From Nephromyces sp. MM_2019 (lineage: Eukaryota; Apicomplexa; Aconoidasida; Nephromycida), in assembly GCA_015657535.1 (NCBI GenBank), contig JADHZB010001602.1:3686-65124 (forward strand): a DNA stretch of 61,439 bases, written 5' to 3'. The position numbers and the translations under genes were made by a program. Shown one piece after another: positions 22,701 to 35,651 of the stretch. The notes beneath the pieces were generated by a model. That model was not told where the DNA came from, made no database searches, and saw only the letters and a program-made list of their open reading frames with translations. How positions within the stretch are numbered: the first letter of the stretch is position 1; the number at the start of each line of letters is the position of its first letter.

Positions 22701-25395
22701 TCTTGGAAAACTCCAGATACTGCATCGCTTTCACTACATATACCGATAGAAACTTCCGCAAGAATATAGTTTTAGCGTAATTTAGTGTTGGTTCATGCAT
22801 GAACGAGAATAAGATTACTTTGAGTGTACTAAAAAGGGTGAAAACGACTATACTCAATCTTATCAGCTTCACAAGCTAATGAACGAATGTTCATACTCTA
22901 TACACCAGCTAGTTTCTGATGTTAGTTTAATAATCGAAGGAATAGGATAAGTGACTGATAGTGCATTTTTATGAACTGAGGGATACGGAACTCTATGGTT
23001 AATAGAACGTATTTAGTCTCGTAAAGTTATACAATATGGGAAAGCTGCTTTAAACATTCCGAGCACGAAATAAGCAAAACAGCCTCTTATGAACACTATA
23101 GTTCCTCATGAACTTTTTCAATAGTTTTAGCTATTTACTAACAACTTTACTTTAGTATATTCTTTAGAGGTATTCATTGGTAAGCAACGCAGAGAATTGA
23201 GTAAATAACTAGGACTAGTAATTTTATTGCATATTTTGCTTTAGTATTGCGGGAGGAAACCCTATGCTGCAGCTTATAAAGCACTGGATCAAAACATGAA
23301 AATTCTGGGCAACCGTGATGGTAACAGCTATTGATCCCTGCCTAACGCCTCCAAAAAAAAGTTAAAAAATGTTGGTGCTGCTCCATGGCTTATTTTCTGA
23401 ATGCACACAATAGCGTATAATAAGTATAAAATGGATGGTGTCAGTGAAGTAGCTCGTGAAAACAAGAAGGAATTGCGCATTACAGCAATCTTGTGCAGAT
23501 AGAAGAACAAGCAACCAAGCCATTTCTTCTAGTTTTCCATGCACTTAACAGAAAAAGCAATAGGAATACAAAACAGTTCTCGGAATATTTACTAGAATTA
23601 TGAGGTGGTCTAAACCCATTGAATAGCTTTTGTAAGAAAGTCCCCCTGAAAAATTTACTCCTTACACTGACAAAAACCTACTTAGCACAAAAAAAAATGC
23701 GCAGATAAATGTTATCGCTACCCTGGAAGAGCTTGTCATCATAGTAATGCAGCCATAGTTATCACATCTACCTGTATTCTGAATTTGGCGGGGACATTGT
23801 TCATTCCCATGGTTTGAGTTTGCATGTGTCATATAATTCAAATCCGTTAATTAAAAGGGTGTTTTTCAAGGTGAGCATGATATACACTTTTAAATGACCA
23901 ACATAGATAAGTTTAATTGTAGCTTTATTATCGAGCATAAATAAAAAATTTATGAGCATTGCTCACTCCTTGCCATACTGACGGATATTTAATGTCTTTT
24001 GAGTCTCACAGAAATAATTAAAGAAGTGAAAAATAACAGCATCAATCTCATTCGAATTATATTCCGTACCAAAGGCATAAAGACCCCCCCTGCTCCACTA
24101 TTACTCCCCCAAGAGTGCCCTATACCATTTATATTATAAGTTTGTGTATTTCATCAGTACAGCAGTAGATATATATAAAAGCACACCCGCCCATTAAAAT
24201 TGCACGAACTTACGTCCGCGGCCTCACTATGGCTTAATGAGCTCTGTTTCGCCTCAATAATATTCCGCACTTTTTGATACCTCTTTTGAAGCCTTTTTTG
24301 ATTTTCTGAACATATCGTGTTGCAATTTTTCAAAGAACGAACAGTAATTGAAGCAAGAAACATAGTGAATAGTCAAATCTCTAAATGACTCGCTTATTTG
24401 CTCGTAAAAATTGCTATAACTGACATCAATACTACCAGGAAATGCGGCAACTCTGCCATCATACTAACATAATTTTGTAGTTAAAATGCAATTTTGGTAT
24501 ATACACTGTGTATATATCTATTGCAATCAAGAAATTTTTTCAATTTTGCAGAGAGGAAACGTAGTTCATGCTAGTTGCGTTATTCAGTCTTGGATTTAGT
24601 CTAAATGCTATCATTATTTTTTCCAAATCATAAAATTTCGCAATTAACACGAAAAAGCGAGTAAAACTTCAGACTTCCTCCGAACCAAATATAAAATCGA
24701 GCAGAAAAATAGACTTTTTAATGCTAATACAAAACTTGGCAAATTTTCACCATTCTTTAGTGCTACGGATTTAATACACAAAGAAGCAGACTCATTGCAA
24801 ATTCAGTCATTAATTCTCTAGAAAAATCATTAATTACATGATATCCTGTGGGGTACAGTAAATTTTTTCGGCATAAGAATGCAACCTCTAGGTTTCATGC
24901 AAGAGCAGGGTTCAACACAGTGGCTCTACCCACCTGTACCATCATTAGTGAGATTAGAATTTATTAATTCCTGCTCAGTCTCAAACTCCAACTTCTTTAG
25001 ATATGCTGCCAAAAAGTAAATCATAAGCATAGGGTAACTTTTAGTAGATGGCCAGGTAAGTCACATGTGCCTACATTCACACATAACTTATGGGGTACCG
25101 AAGTACTGCGGGAATTATAAAATAGACAATTTTTTTGGCATTTTTGTATGTGTGGCATTAATAAGAATGTGTTCTGCATAATCAGGCATGGTATGTAAAA
25201 ATATGGTTTTAAGGCTGCTTCATAAGCCTACGCTCTGATATTTTTTAAATTGCCGGACAGTCGAGTTATTCCGAATGGAAGTCGTCAAATCAAGCGCACA
25301 CCAATCCTACTTGAGCGCTCTCCTTCAATAATGACGAAGTACGCTGTACAATCGATTTATGCCCACGGACAGCTCACCCTAAAGCATACACTCTA
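19708..25395. other. Gene-poor interval upstream of the RING gene
   Basis: Probably contains the 5' end of the RING gene (candidate first exon 20406-20353, minus) and the 3' flank of the DDHD phospholipase. One orphan exon candidate (24214-24363, minus) is listed separately. A 69-codon minus frame at 21,971-22,180 reads like protein but has no supporting splice partner. Otherwise I see nothing recognisable. Confidence 0.45.
24214..24363 (-). CDS. Orphan exon candidate, coiled-coil-like
   Basis: Fifty codons run from an ATG at 24363 to a strong donor (GAC followed by GTAAGT at 24213), phase 0. The peptide begins MFLASITVRSLKNCN and has a charged helical stretch (KRLQKRYQKVRNIIEAKQ). I could not find the downstream exon, so no gene model is offered. 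The donor is the main support; the frame alone is within chance length. Confidence 0.25.
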
Positions 25396-28300
25396 CTAGA
25401 TGCTTCCCTTCTGAGTACCAGGAAAAGACAGTGCATAAGGTTTCCGGCCGGTTATCTTGTGAACCATAAATAGGGCAGCATCCTTTGATCGCCAATAGTT
25501 AAAATGAGATTGGAGAAAGGCTAGGGGTGTCAGGTAATGCTCAGTGGCATCTTCCTGCAATGCATAACATGTAGCAATGTTGAATGATTTTAGCTTTTGT
25601 GGCTCCTGGTCACTTGCATCGCAAATACCCGCTGAGCAATTACACTGCATAAGGTCAATAGACTCAAGGCATATTAGCTTGGGCTGCACCCTCGCAATGC
25701 CTCACACGAGGGCAGATGCTATAAACCCACTGTTAGCGCTCGTGTGAGAAATCTTCTATTCGATTACTGGCACGTGCAAGCCTCAGCGTCTTGGTATACG
25801 AATTTGTTCTAGAGCTTCACTTGCTGAATTTTTTTGTATATTAGAAGCTTTAGTACTTGTTTCACATAAGGGTTCACGTGCTACATACATGAAGCATTAC
25901 TAGATAAAAAGACGAAACCATAGTACAAGAAAAAAATTGACGGGTTATTTTCTAAAAGGAGGCCGAAACATGTAGTACAAGCATTTTGAAACTTTCTCTG
26001 AATATTAGAGGCCCCACAGTGCAGCATAATTCATATATTCTGCCCAAAGAAGCACTAATTCCCAATCAGCAGAGCTCAAAATTTACTTTAGAAGACTGCG
26101 CGCTCAGGGGAGATATTCTACGCTAGTGAAGAAAATATAGCTAAGCATAGTACGACAAAAACATATTCTCACTTGAAGCTGAAAGTCATATCGCTTTGGA
26201 AGTTTAGTTGCATCGCAGGAATTCAATTTCGTCAAGTTAACAATAGCCATTAAGTGTTCCTTCGGCACCAAAGTGTCTTCACCGCTAACCGATAACTCAC
26301 TGGAAGATCCTTGAAAGATACATAGCATCAAAAGTAAAAACTTGATGACCAATGGTAGCAACGTTGATCAAAATATAACTTTCAAATCATAATGCTTTGG
26401 GAGAAAGTTGTTAAAGTGAGGGACATGGTTTTTCATGGCGATCGTGGAGGCCTACTGCGTTATAGCACTCTTTTTTAATTTTAGCTGCATGACTTTTCGA
26501 GTTAATTGCATATTATTTAACCACTAATCCATACCATTGACTTTTGAAAAAATTATGATTGCCCCAGAAAACTATCGAGCAGTCTTATCGAGTACTTGTT
26601 TACTCATCTACCCAGGTTTTCACAATCTCAAGCGTTTATTATTTGAAGGACACTTTTAGATGCTTTCTGCCTCCTCATTACGTGTTATACTTAAAAAATG
26701 GTATTTTACAAATGTCCCTAACCTGAGGTACATTGTTCACTGTGATTTTCATAGGTCCGCGGAGGAAAAAGTGACCACACGGAAGAAGGTAGACTCTCCT
26801 CATTAAACTTTTTCTTGCTCTTTCGATTTTTCAAGTTTTTGGGTATACTCATTGCTAATGATTTGCGGGAAAGTCTTCGAAGAGTATCAGTTTCACTAGG
26901 ATTATTCGCTCCTTTAACCTCAGAGAGCTTGCCAGCATTCTCTTCAAGAGGTGAAATTTTTTCACGTCCGAAGTATAGACTGTAACGCTCTAACTTTGAG
27001 TCATTTTTAGCCTCTGTTGGTAGAGCAGACTTTGACTCAGATTTTTCGCTTCCCCTGAAATTTTTTGTAATGTTTTCCACTTGGCTTGAAAAACTTTTCA
27101 AGGGATTAGGTAAGGAATTAATTTCATTATTATGGTGAGCATGTAGTTCCAAATCTTTGGTGGTGACCCTCTCAATATCGCTCTGAGTGTCAGTGCTCTT
27201 CCTGGGGTTGATATGAATTCTTTTATGGAAAAGAGCTGTACAACACAAACTTCATAGCACAATAAATATAGCAGTGATACGAAAAGCTAACAACAACTGC
27301 TACGTGAAGCTATTTAAGCAGATGCAAGCTGACTAAGTGGAGTAAGTAATGCATACTTGTTTCGCATAAATGCGCTTTGGCATGCAAAGACAGCAAGACT
27401 TCACTTAGTGGCCGTTAAACCTATTGCTGAAGTTTTACACCCTCCCCTCGAATGTGCATGTGCAAAAATTGAGCAGGGTAGATCATCATAAGATCTCATA
27501 ATTTTATTGTACCAGGAAAAATGTATCATGCATGTCGCAAATAATTTTTGTTTCCAAAAAGATGTAGTCGCCTTACAATTGCTCTGTTTCACAAAAGGAA
27601 TACTAGTATTACCGAAGAAAATCTGTCTGGCTTAATTATGTGTATTATTCATCACTGGATAAACAGAAAAAAGAAACGCAATATTTTTTTTTAAATAGGT
27701 TTCTGCTTCATTAAGAGAAATAAGTAAAGACAGAAAAGTGTACTTATACTGCTAAAGGATATACGTGATATACCTAAACTTCCATATCAATGGAACTATC
27801 ACCGAATACTCAAGTTAAAAAATTAAGAATAACAGCGAAGCTCTCCACCCAAAAAAAATGTGCCTTAGATGAGAAAAAAGCTAGAAAAACTAATGTAGAT
27901 AATGCATGTAAAGTCATTAGTATACAACTTAATCCAACATTTCACAATTGGTTTTTCTCGACGGCTTTCTTGCAACAAAGCTGAGTCCATGGTTCCATTT
28001 GATTGCCACCATCCGTACAGCGGCTTGAACAGAGTCTCGGAAAGTCCACTAATGTTTTGCTGGATTATAGCCTTTGCATGCTAATGGTAAGTGCAAGATA
28101 CGAAAAATTACAAAGCTTATTCTGTAGCATTTTCATGTACAACGCCATGACCGAATCTACAGTTGTAGCGTATCTCCAAACTTTAAGCATCATTTTTGAA
28201 ATAAAAATCAATGTAGGTTTACCTTTGCCCCAAAAAATAGCAAAAACAAAGCTGAAGACTTATAAAATATGATAGCAACAAGCTACTTGCCAATTACATA

Positions 28301-31300
28301 GAATTCCAAGACAAGAGAAAGCATGATTATATTCCTGGAGGTTCTCTCACTTCAGCCGGTAAATATAAATGCTAATCTAAAAACCCAACAGTTTTGCTTG
28401 TGTTCGACAGGATTTACATTGTAGCAATCAAGCTCTGATTAGACAAAAAAATTTTCTTGAACTGCTACTAAAATGTGTACTTGATACAAATAACATTGTG
28501 TCTACCTCAAAACATAAGTGAAGCATGCTCAGGTAAGCAACTACCCAGTTTCATACACAAATCAATCTGCGCCTCTTGAAATTTTAATAATCATCCAGAT
28601 GAGTACATAATTGGTTCATAAGGAAAGCTAAATGTAGTTTCCTACCTGGATATTTTTGTCCCACTCATACCAGTCTTGGGTACCTTTGTTCTCCCAGTGA
28701 GGTAGTAATACAGGCCGCGGTAATGCTTTTCCTGGGTAACACAAGCCTTCAATCCTGAATGCCTAAATAGATGAATAAGTAAAATAAATTCCATGGGATG
28801 CAGCATTTGCAGAGTCCTGGTTTACAAAATCACAACTAGCCACATGTAATTGAGCGAACAACCTTTAAGCTAATAGAGCACTTGTGCCTCTTGCTCCCAA
28901 TATCCTCAGTCCAGCAGATACTTCCAAGGTCAATCGTTGAATATTACAAAAAGCCACCGAACAGTTAAACTACAAAGAAGCTGGGATGGAAAGCAGCAAC
29001 CCTTCTGGAACTCACAAGATAGATATAGGTTGCTAGACATAAGTAGGTAAGCGAAATCACCCGATCTCACCAGAAGCTCACCAGAGGATCATGAGAATGG
29101 AATATATTATACATCTGAGCCCTCTCAGGTATCCAAAATCCTTCATGGAGCATCTGAAATAACGCGGTAATCTTTTACTCAAATAGTAATTCCCTTTCGA
29201 CGGGTCTATTACGGTAATAAGAACCCTTAGAATAAGCACAATAGACGCGCATCAAGATAGCAGCCATTAGTTTACTGTTAATCTGATTTTCCTACTATAG
29301 TAAAACGTCTCAATATTTAAAGTTGCAATTTACCTCAGGGAAGTTGAGCAGCAAAAAGGGGCCAAGAGAACTGCCCATAAAGAAGACATTATCTATATTG
29401 AACTTCACCTTTGGGTATTTATTTGAATCGTTAAATCCAGACTAAAAAAAAGTTAAGAAATATGTTGTGTTAACTTTAGTGGTAATATAAAACCCCCACT
29501 TGGCAGCTTAAAAAAGTGCTTAAGCACCAAAATTTTACTTCACTTTTATTGCATGAGCAAGCAACATCAGGGAGCTGCAAAACGCAGCCCAAAAATGGAA
29601 GCCGCCGTCATTATCTTTATAGTTCCTTTAAAAAAGTGCGATGCTTCGGAGTAATTACATGTCAGTTACTTGCTATATGATGATATCCCGTTTCTCATTT
29701 CAAATTGAAGTGAAATCTCTAAAAGATTACAAAAATTAGCTATTTATCATTCGAGCTGTGGCCAGGAACTAAGCCGTTATATTTATCGTCATAAAATAAC
29801 CACGCAAACAAAGTATCCTCCGCGCTTTAGGCCACACATGGCTGCAGCGATTTAAGCATTATTCTACGGGAAGAAGGCCATTAACGCGTGAAGTTCAGTC
29901 GCTCTTCTCCTATAATGCATTGTTTTATTAGTTGAGCACTTTTCGCCTCACCGGGCGTAGAGGCCTCCCCGCAAGAATTTCGTATCCAATGATGCTACCA
30001 AGGGAGTAACCTACCAAAGAAATTGTTGCTGCAGAGATACCTTCTTTGAATGTCTCCTAAAAGTACGATAGAAGAATCGGTAGAAAAATTGCAATCTTAC
30101 CCCGAAGTTCACGGTGCAAATAAAGACCTCTAGATTGCAAAATATGGTATTATTTAGCGTTTCAGTTAAAGTAAAATGCAAGAAAAGCATTCTGGACAAA
30201 ATGTTGAAACTATTCCGCAGCGCTAATCAAGACATACGACAATTTGGTTGCACGAATAAAGGAAACTTTCTAGAAAATAGTAATGCCTCACAATTAGAGG
30301 TTCACACTTCTTAATGCTTGCATTATACCGATATCTTGGCCGCGTGATCATTCATTTGCTCAACAACATTCTTGACAATGCTATCACCATGTGCGGGGGT
30401 CATAAAAAATAGAAGATCCCCTGCAGAATAACACACAGCTCTTCGGGCGTGCTGCATGTTCGATAACAGCAAAGGATCAAAGATTCTGAAAGTACAAAGC
30501 ATTGTGCTTTTCTTGAGATATTATCGAAGTTACGCATAAAAGTGAAGGATTATACTATCTAATTTCTCCTTATTCGAAGGCTGCGAAAAGGGTGCTCGCT
30601 TCATAGTTTTTTACAAATTCAAAGAACTCTTTTTATGCGCTCACTTTTTCTGCTTCTCTAAAATAGCAGCCTTCCAGTTGATGAGCTCCACATGAAAATC
30701 TAGATTGGCATTCCAAAACCAATGTTCTCTGATAAAAAGCAGAGAACTCTTAAACTCATCCTTATGCCTTTGCAGTTCTGAGTCAGAGAACCCTATTCCA
30801 TGCAATAGAAAGATCACGTGCATCTCTTTCGGCTGCATAAAAATCGCTCGAAAAAATGCAATTTTTTGAATGAAACAATCGAGGGGTATGATGCTCCTAA
30901 TGTTTTCCCCTTAGTTATATTTTTCAAACGAAACTAATAGGTGTCTTGAACACATAGCATCTATTCATTACCAATTTATGCCAAAGCATGAGTTCACCGT
31001 AGCGATATTAAACTGAGCAACGTGCACTTTTATCAATTCCGTTTCCCGTGATGCATGAACGTAAATCATAAATGCTTATACTGTCAATATATGCATATTC
31101 TGATGGGAGTAAATCCATAATTTAAGGGAGATGTACACGATCTTACATGCACCATTAAGGTGATAAAGTCTGTGAGCACATGTTATTGCTAGTTTGGGAT
31201 AACTTAATCTTGCATTTCCACCTTGTGCAGTTATTTTCTTGCTATATTGAAGGCATGCATGCATATCGTCCTCATATTTCTTTCTTGCACAGTAATGCCT

Positions 31301-31670
31301 ACAAATTTACACATACCTTCGAGCTTTTGCTCCCGCTCATAAAAGCATTGTTCATATTTACATCGTAAAAAATGGACTGAGGATTTATCAAGCTTTCTTC
31401 TTCGCTCCTTTTCCCCATATCCTTTTCTGCTGGCAGTCTTTCTCCATGGGAAACAGATAATTCTACCTCTGCAGTAACCGCAGGCTCCAAAGCCAGGGAG
31501 TCTACATCAAAGTCAACACTCCCATCTTCTGTAAGATTATCAGCACGATATACGCGTGAAGCGTCCGAAATATTCTGCCGAGAAATGCTAAATCCTCTAG
31601 GGGACGCGCTTTCCAATGAATTGCCAGGAGCGAATGAGGCACTATCTACGTTAGAGTCACCAGGTAGCAT
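25396..31670 (-). CDS. DDHD-domain phospholipase A1 (PA-PLA1 / DDHD2-like)
   Basis: Intracellular phospholipase A1 of membrane-traffic type. Eleven exons can be joined: 31670-31317, 30832-30645, 30485-30329, 30056-29952, 29441-29334, 29153-29082, 28762-28646, 28080-27963 (weak donor), 27235-26723, 26309-26173 and 25683-25396, about 718 residues (DDHD2 is ~710). Phases match at every junction. Motifs in order: HVIFLLHGIGFS; the nucleophile box GYSLGS (GxSxG); FFMGSSLGPFLLL; then the four metal-type DDHD residues D in FHSHDPL, D in KRYDFQLQ, H in LQSHFNYW and D in RSKDAALF. The 27235-26723 exon is a Lys/Ser-rich low-complexity insertion of about 170 residues between the first and second D. The listed first exon starts with ATG but is also preceded by an acceptor (tttttctaag), so more N-terminal exons are likely (see next entry). 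Donor/acceptor for 28080-27963 is the least sure part. Confidence 0.9.
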
Positions 31671-32073
31671 CTTAGAAAAACCTCTTTACCCTTATACTAT
31701 TCTTTTAGTCTTAGTCCGGGTATATATTATTACGATACATCAACTCCTCTTTTCCAAACAAATTATCACTTAGACAAAGTCGTGTTACATGCCTGCATGA
31801 CGTGTAAGGAGGGCCTGGGTATGGTGCAATGAATGGTGATGGAGTATGAACTTCGAGGGTTCATAGAGGACTAAAAATAGAAATAACCACGGCAAGCATA
31901 GTGGCATAATTTCTTTTGCGCAGTTAGTATGACATATGATTCTAAAATTTTTTCAACATTTAAGTAGAGAAATTGTTTCACCCAGTTATCAGTAATACGC
32001 GCAAGGTCATAACTTCTGCCTTATCAAATCGAAATCTCGAAAAGATAATAAATATATGAAGAAAAGGAGGTAC

Positions 32074-33107
32074 CTCTGCACCCGCGGTGTAACTCTTGAG
32101 CTGAACCACTAACCCTGCTGACTTCTTCGATAAGATGTGGTGCGCAGGAACGAATTAGTTTGGCCGTTATAACACTGGGTTGCATGGAAGCGTTGTGCCA
32201 GTATATGGATGCTGACTCACGAGAGTATCACAATGGTCCGCCCTAACAAAAATTTTGATATTCTATTGTTTCCCGCGTATTCATTCACCGGAGCGTTTTT
32301 GGAAAGTTTTCCTACGCATTTGCTTCCTCGAACAGGTTGGATGTCATTTGCCACCGCTGAGAAGTTTACGCCTCAAAAATAAATGCTCAGATTCTGTTCG
32401 TGATCATTTGCTACCGGCAGGCTGTTATCACAGCGGATGACTACATAATTACGTTACAGATTGCGTGCAATGCTCGGTTAGCGAATTCTATGCAAGAACA
32501 CATATGAACAGTATTGATTCGTACTCTTCACGATGCATCAATAAACTCTGTACACAAAACATTCAATGTCAAACTTGCTAGCAGATCTTGCGTCTTAGGC
32601 AACGAGTTGTTTAAGCTATCTTAATTGGACAACGCAGATAGAAAGATAATTTAGGGTGCACTCGGCTGTAAAGCAGCTTAAATCTGCGTAGTACTTTGTA
32701 CAAGAGTGTGAGTTAAAGGGCATTTTTAATCCTCTAAGATGACGCAGACTTCATATATGATTGTGAAGCTCATACATAGAGCTTAATAGTAAGGCGACGT
32801 GATTACCGCTATATCTCGACTAGCTCCATCGGATCTCTTGGGTGGGCTCCTTGTGCCAAAAGAAAGCTATCTTTTTTGTTTTGCGCAATTGCGAACCTTT
32901 GAACTCCATAATATTATGATTTGAACATAGCATACGCTGAGAAGCAACCGGTTTGTCTAAGGGTGGGGACGACATTAGCGAATACCGAGGTTGTTCACCC
33001 GCTAACCCATTTATTTCGAACGTACATTACCTGAGCGTCATAGTTGATCTTTCCCAAGATACCTCCATTCTGACCGCTTTCCCCATTTTTTAAATCCAGT
33101 ACATCTT
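32074..33107 (-). CDS. Candidate N-terminal exons of the DDHD phospholipase
   Basis: Three stretches read like exons in the right orientation. 33107-33031 encodes EDVLDLKNGESGQNGGILGK and onwards, donor GTAATG, phase 0 out. 32371-32221 encodes VNFSAVANDIQPVRG to GRTIVIL, acceptor ttttgag and strong donor GTGAGT, phase 2 out. 32124-32074 encodes KSAGLVVQLKSYTAGAE, phase 0 out, which joins the 31670 exon in phase. The phase between the second and third does not match with the best donor, so at least one exon is missing or wrong. PA-PLA1 proteins have an N-terminal region of this size ahead of the lipase box, which is why I attach them here. Confidence 0.35.
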
Positions 33108-34079
33108 CTTATGCAGCACTCCTAAAATAAAATGAATATAGCATATGAATCTCATGCCTGCTTGGTATAAGTGCTTACTTATATACATAAAATTGTCTTG
33201 TCCCCCACTGAGTGAGCTTGCTCAATGCAGGTAAAAGCTAGTGGTACACGCTATTCTCAACGAGGTTAATCGGTACAAAAAAGAATTTCTTTAGATGCTC
33301 TACGTAAGCAGCTCAGCACACGGGTGCGCCGGCTCCTTCCAGGGGTAAAGGCACGGCATTTTATTGTATACGTCAGTGCTTGGCGCCATTCAGAAGCTGA
33401 CAGTCGTTTCTATTCTTGGAAATATCAGTTATGCATCGAAAATACTTTTTCTTAACTTCTTAACTAATACAGGGCATTATGCAATGTTGGCGTAACTTGA
33501 AGGTAGCTCCTGTTAGCCCAAGGACATATTGTGAAAATGGTAAGCATATTCTCACAATTTAATCACTTTTAATAGATTTTACAATGTGATGTCACTCTGG
33601 CATCGCTGTGCACGGAGATATTTACGCGACAGCTACCACAAGTTTGTTTTCAAGCAAACTTGAAAGCATCAAAGCGTATCATGGACCCACGAACATATCT
33701 GTAAGCAAGGTAGCTACGTGCCCGTTCATACTTATACTGCCACTATGTGGCATGACTAACCAGATAGAGCATAGTCAATCGGTGTCATCAAAATCTCTCA
33801 ACAGCTTCTGCGGAAATCTCATTTTTATTAACTTATATCAGGAAATCCCGAAAGCCTCGCTTATGACAACTTTTCTTGCCTCTCAGCTTGCAAATCCTTT
33901 AGCATAGGACATTTCTTAGCATCTTCTGCGTCCAACTTGGCACAGTGCTACATCAAGAAACATAAGGAGCCAACTTGTCAAATCTCAGCTCCACATTTCA
34001 CTTTTACTGGTTACCTCAATTTCTGATCTTAAAGATTGATAGCTTTTTTACCCTTTCTGGTTATGACGTCCTTGACGCA

Positions 34080-34388
34080 TTATTTTTGGTTAGATGCTGC
34101 AAAAAGCATGAAGAGTCCCCGCCCTGTCCACCTAAAATTGCACTCGTTTTGTTTGGCTTGAAAGCGCAGCAGTCCTTAAATCTGGGACATTTTGCCCTAC
34201 ATCTTAGGCAATACGCTCAAAAATCCTTGCTTATGAATCTATTAGAAAGCTAGCATGCCCCGCAGTTCACTTACTGGATCCATCTTCCTTGCTGTAGGTT
34301 TTGCAATCCAGCGAACCAGAAAGCCAAGCCGATCAAAGCCGGGGCTTGTATCACGATGAACAGGAATTCATTGTTATTGGCGGAGAAT
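34080..34388 (-). CDS. Possible C-terminal exons of a small membrane protein
   Basis: Exon 34388-34275 encodes a hydrophobic helix (FLFIVIQAPALIGLAFWFAG) followed by LQNLQQGRWI and ends at a strong donor GTAAGT in phase 2. It joins 34131-34080 (acceptor attttag), which adds WTGRGLFMLFAASNQK and a stop. The peptide resembles the tail of a membrane-complex subunit, but I do not recognise it. An upstream exon is required because there is no ATG. A competing frame in the larger exon (FDRLGFLVRWIAKPTARK) uses the same donor, so the frame is not settled. Confidence 0.35.
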
Positions 34389-35531
34389 CTTATTTTAGTT
34401 GATGTGATAAATAGAATTAGTAGCAGCCTGTACGAAAATCAACATCGCAGAAATGTAGCTACTTCCAATATATAAAAAAAGAAAATTATACAGCTCATAG
34501 GCTATTTTATAAAGGTACAGCGATATAACCTATGTTCAACTTTACAACGCCACTAACTAAAATCATAAAAAATAACTTAGCTAAAGAGAGGCAAAACTAC
34601 CAATACGAAGAGAGCGATATCGATTGGAAGAAAAGAGTGCCCTGCACACAAGGCTGTTGGTATACTCAAGCGTTTCATGCCTTTTGCCGCCTAACTGCTC
34701 ATCATCTGTACCCTTTTGTTTTACTTGCTGTAAGATACCAGTTTAACAGGTTAGAGTTAAAAATGAATTCAGAATGTGTGATAATGACTCTTGTAACATT
34801 CTCACAAAGACATATAGTTGCTAGGTTTATCCTGTTAAAGCGGCACCATAAAAGTTGATCAGTTTATTGCTACAGACGCTGCACCACATTAGGTGGTTAT
34901 AGTTTACTTGCCTGCATTTTGATGCGCTTGCGAAAACTTTAAAATAGCCGTAACACAGCTAAGTTCAGAGACGTTTCAGCTAGAGTGGACCGAAGCTGCT
35001 TAGCAGTTGGGTCGGAGTTGAAAAGTTTGCCGTAGCTATTCAGGAAGAATATCCATACCTGTATACCTAAAACGCACCGGCAGTAAGCTGGCACGTTGCC
35101 CATTACATATAACCAACAAATTCAATAGGTTAATAGGCTAGCATTATTATGCAGTAATCTGTGTCTCTTACATTGCGCCACTTGGCTGTCGGTAGTAAAG
35201 CACATTTCAATCAATATAGAACCCCTTCTAGGGAAAAGTTAGAATGTCGACAACCACCATGATAGGGTACGATTTTGCTAAATAGCCCTGCCGCTCAATT
35301 TGCCGAAGTTTCAGACCGAATATAAGATGTTACCCGGAGTCCCGCCCAAGTGGTACCTCCCGAGGCGCCATACAAAGTCTGCTGCCACATTACAGAGCGG
35401 AAAAACCTCGTTCGGGTCAATGTATGGTATATTACACCTCGCATAACCTTTCCAGGGGTCGATATTGACGGAGTTATTTACGTACCCACAGAAAGAGCGT
35501 TGCATGAGGGCACCACCTCGTCACCAGCAAA
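34389..35531. other. Interval left of the assembly gap
   Basis: No supported gene. From about 35,220 to 35,531 the sequence is GC-richer and open on both strands (minus frame 35,505-35,311 beginning MQRSFCGYVNNS; plus frame containing VDIDGVIYVPTERALHEG). One of these may be coding and cut by the gap, but I cannot choose between them. Confidence 0.3.
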
Positions 35532-35581
35532 NNNNNNNNNNNNNNNNNNNNNNNNNNNNNNNNNNNNNNNNNNNNNNNNNN
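35532..35581. other. Assembly gap (50 N)
   Basis: Exactly 50 unknown bases, a common fixed-size placeholder, so the true distance is unknown. The right flank is a tandem repeat, which suggests the break was caused by unresolved repeat copies. Confidence 0.98.
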
Positions 35582-35651
35582 ATCGTACAGGTATCTGGTT
35601 AAGATTGCCCCGTGGAATCGTACAGGTATCTGGTTAAGATTGCCCCGTGGA
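35582..35651. repeat. 35-bp perfect tandem repeat at the gap edge
   Basis: Two identical 35-base units (35582-35616 and 35617-35651; unit starts atcgtacaggtatctgg and ends gccccgtgga) lie directly against the gap. The unit does not continue after 35651 and is not seen on the left side of the gap. Confidence 0.95.

Noticed and set aside
35311..35531. Possible coding exon left of the gap on either strand
   Set aside because: Both strands are open with similar quality and the gap removes the context, so strand and frame cannot be chosen.
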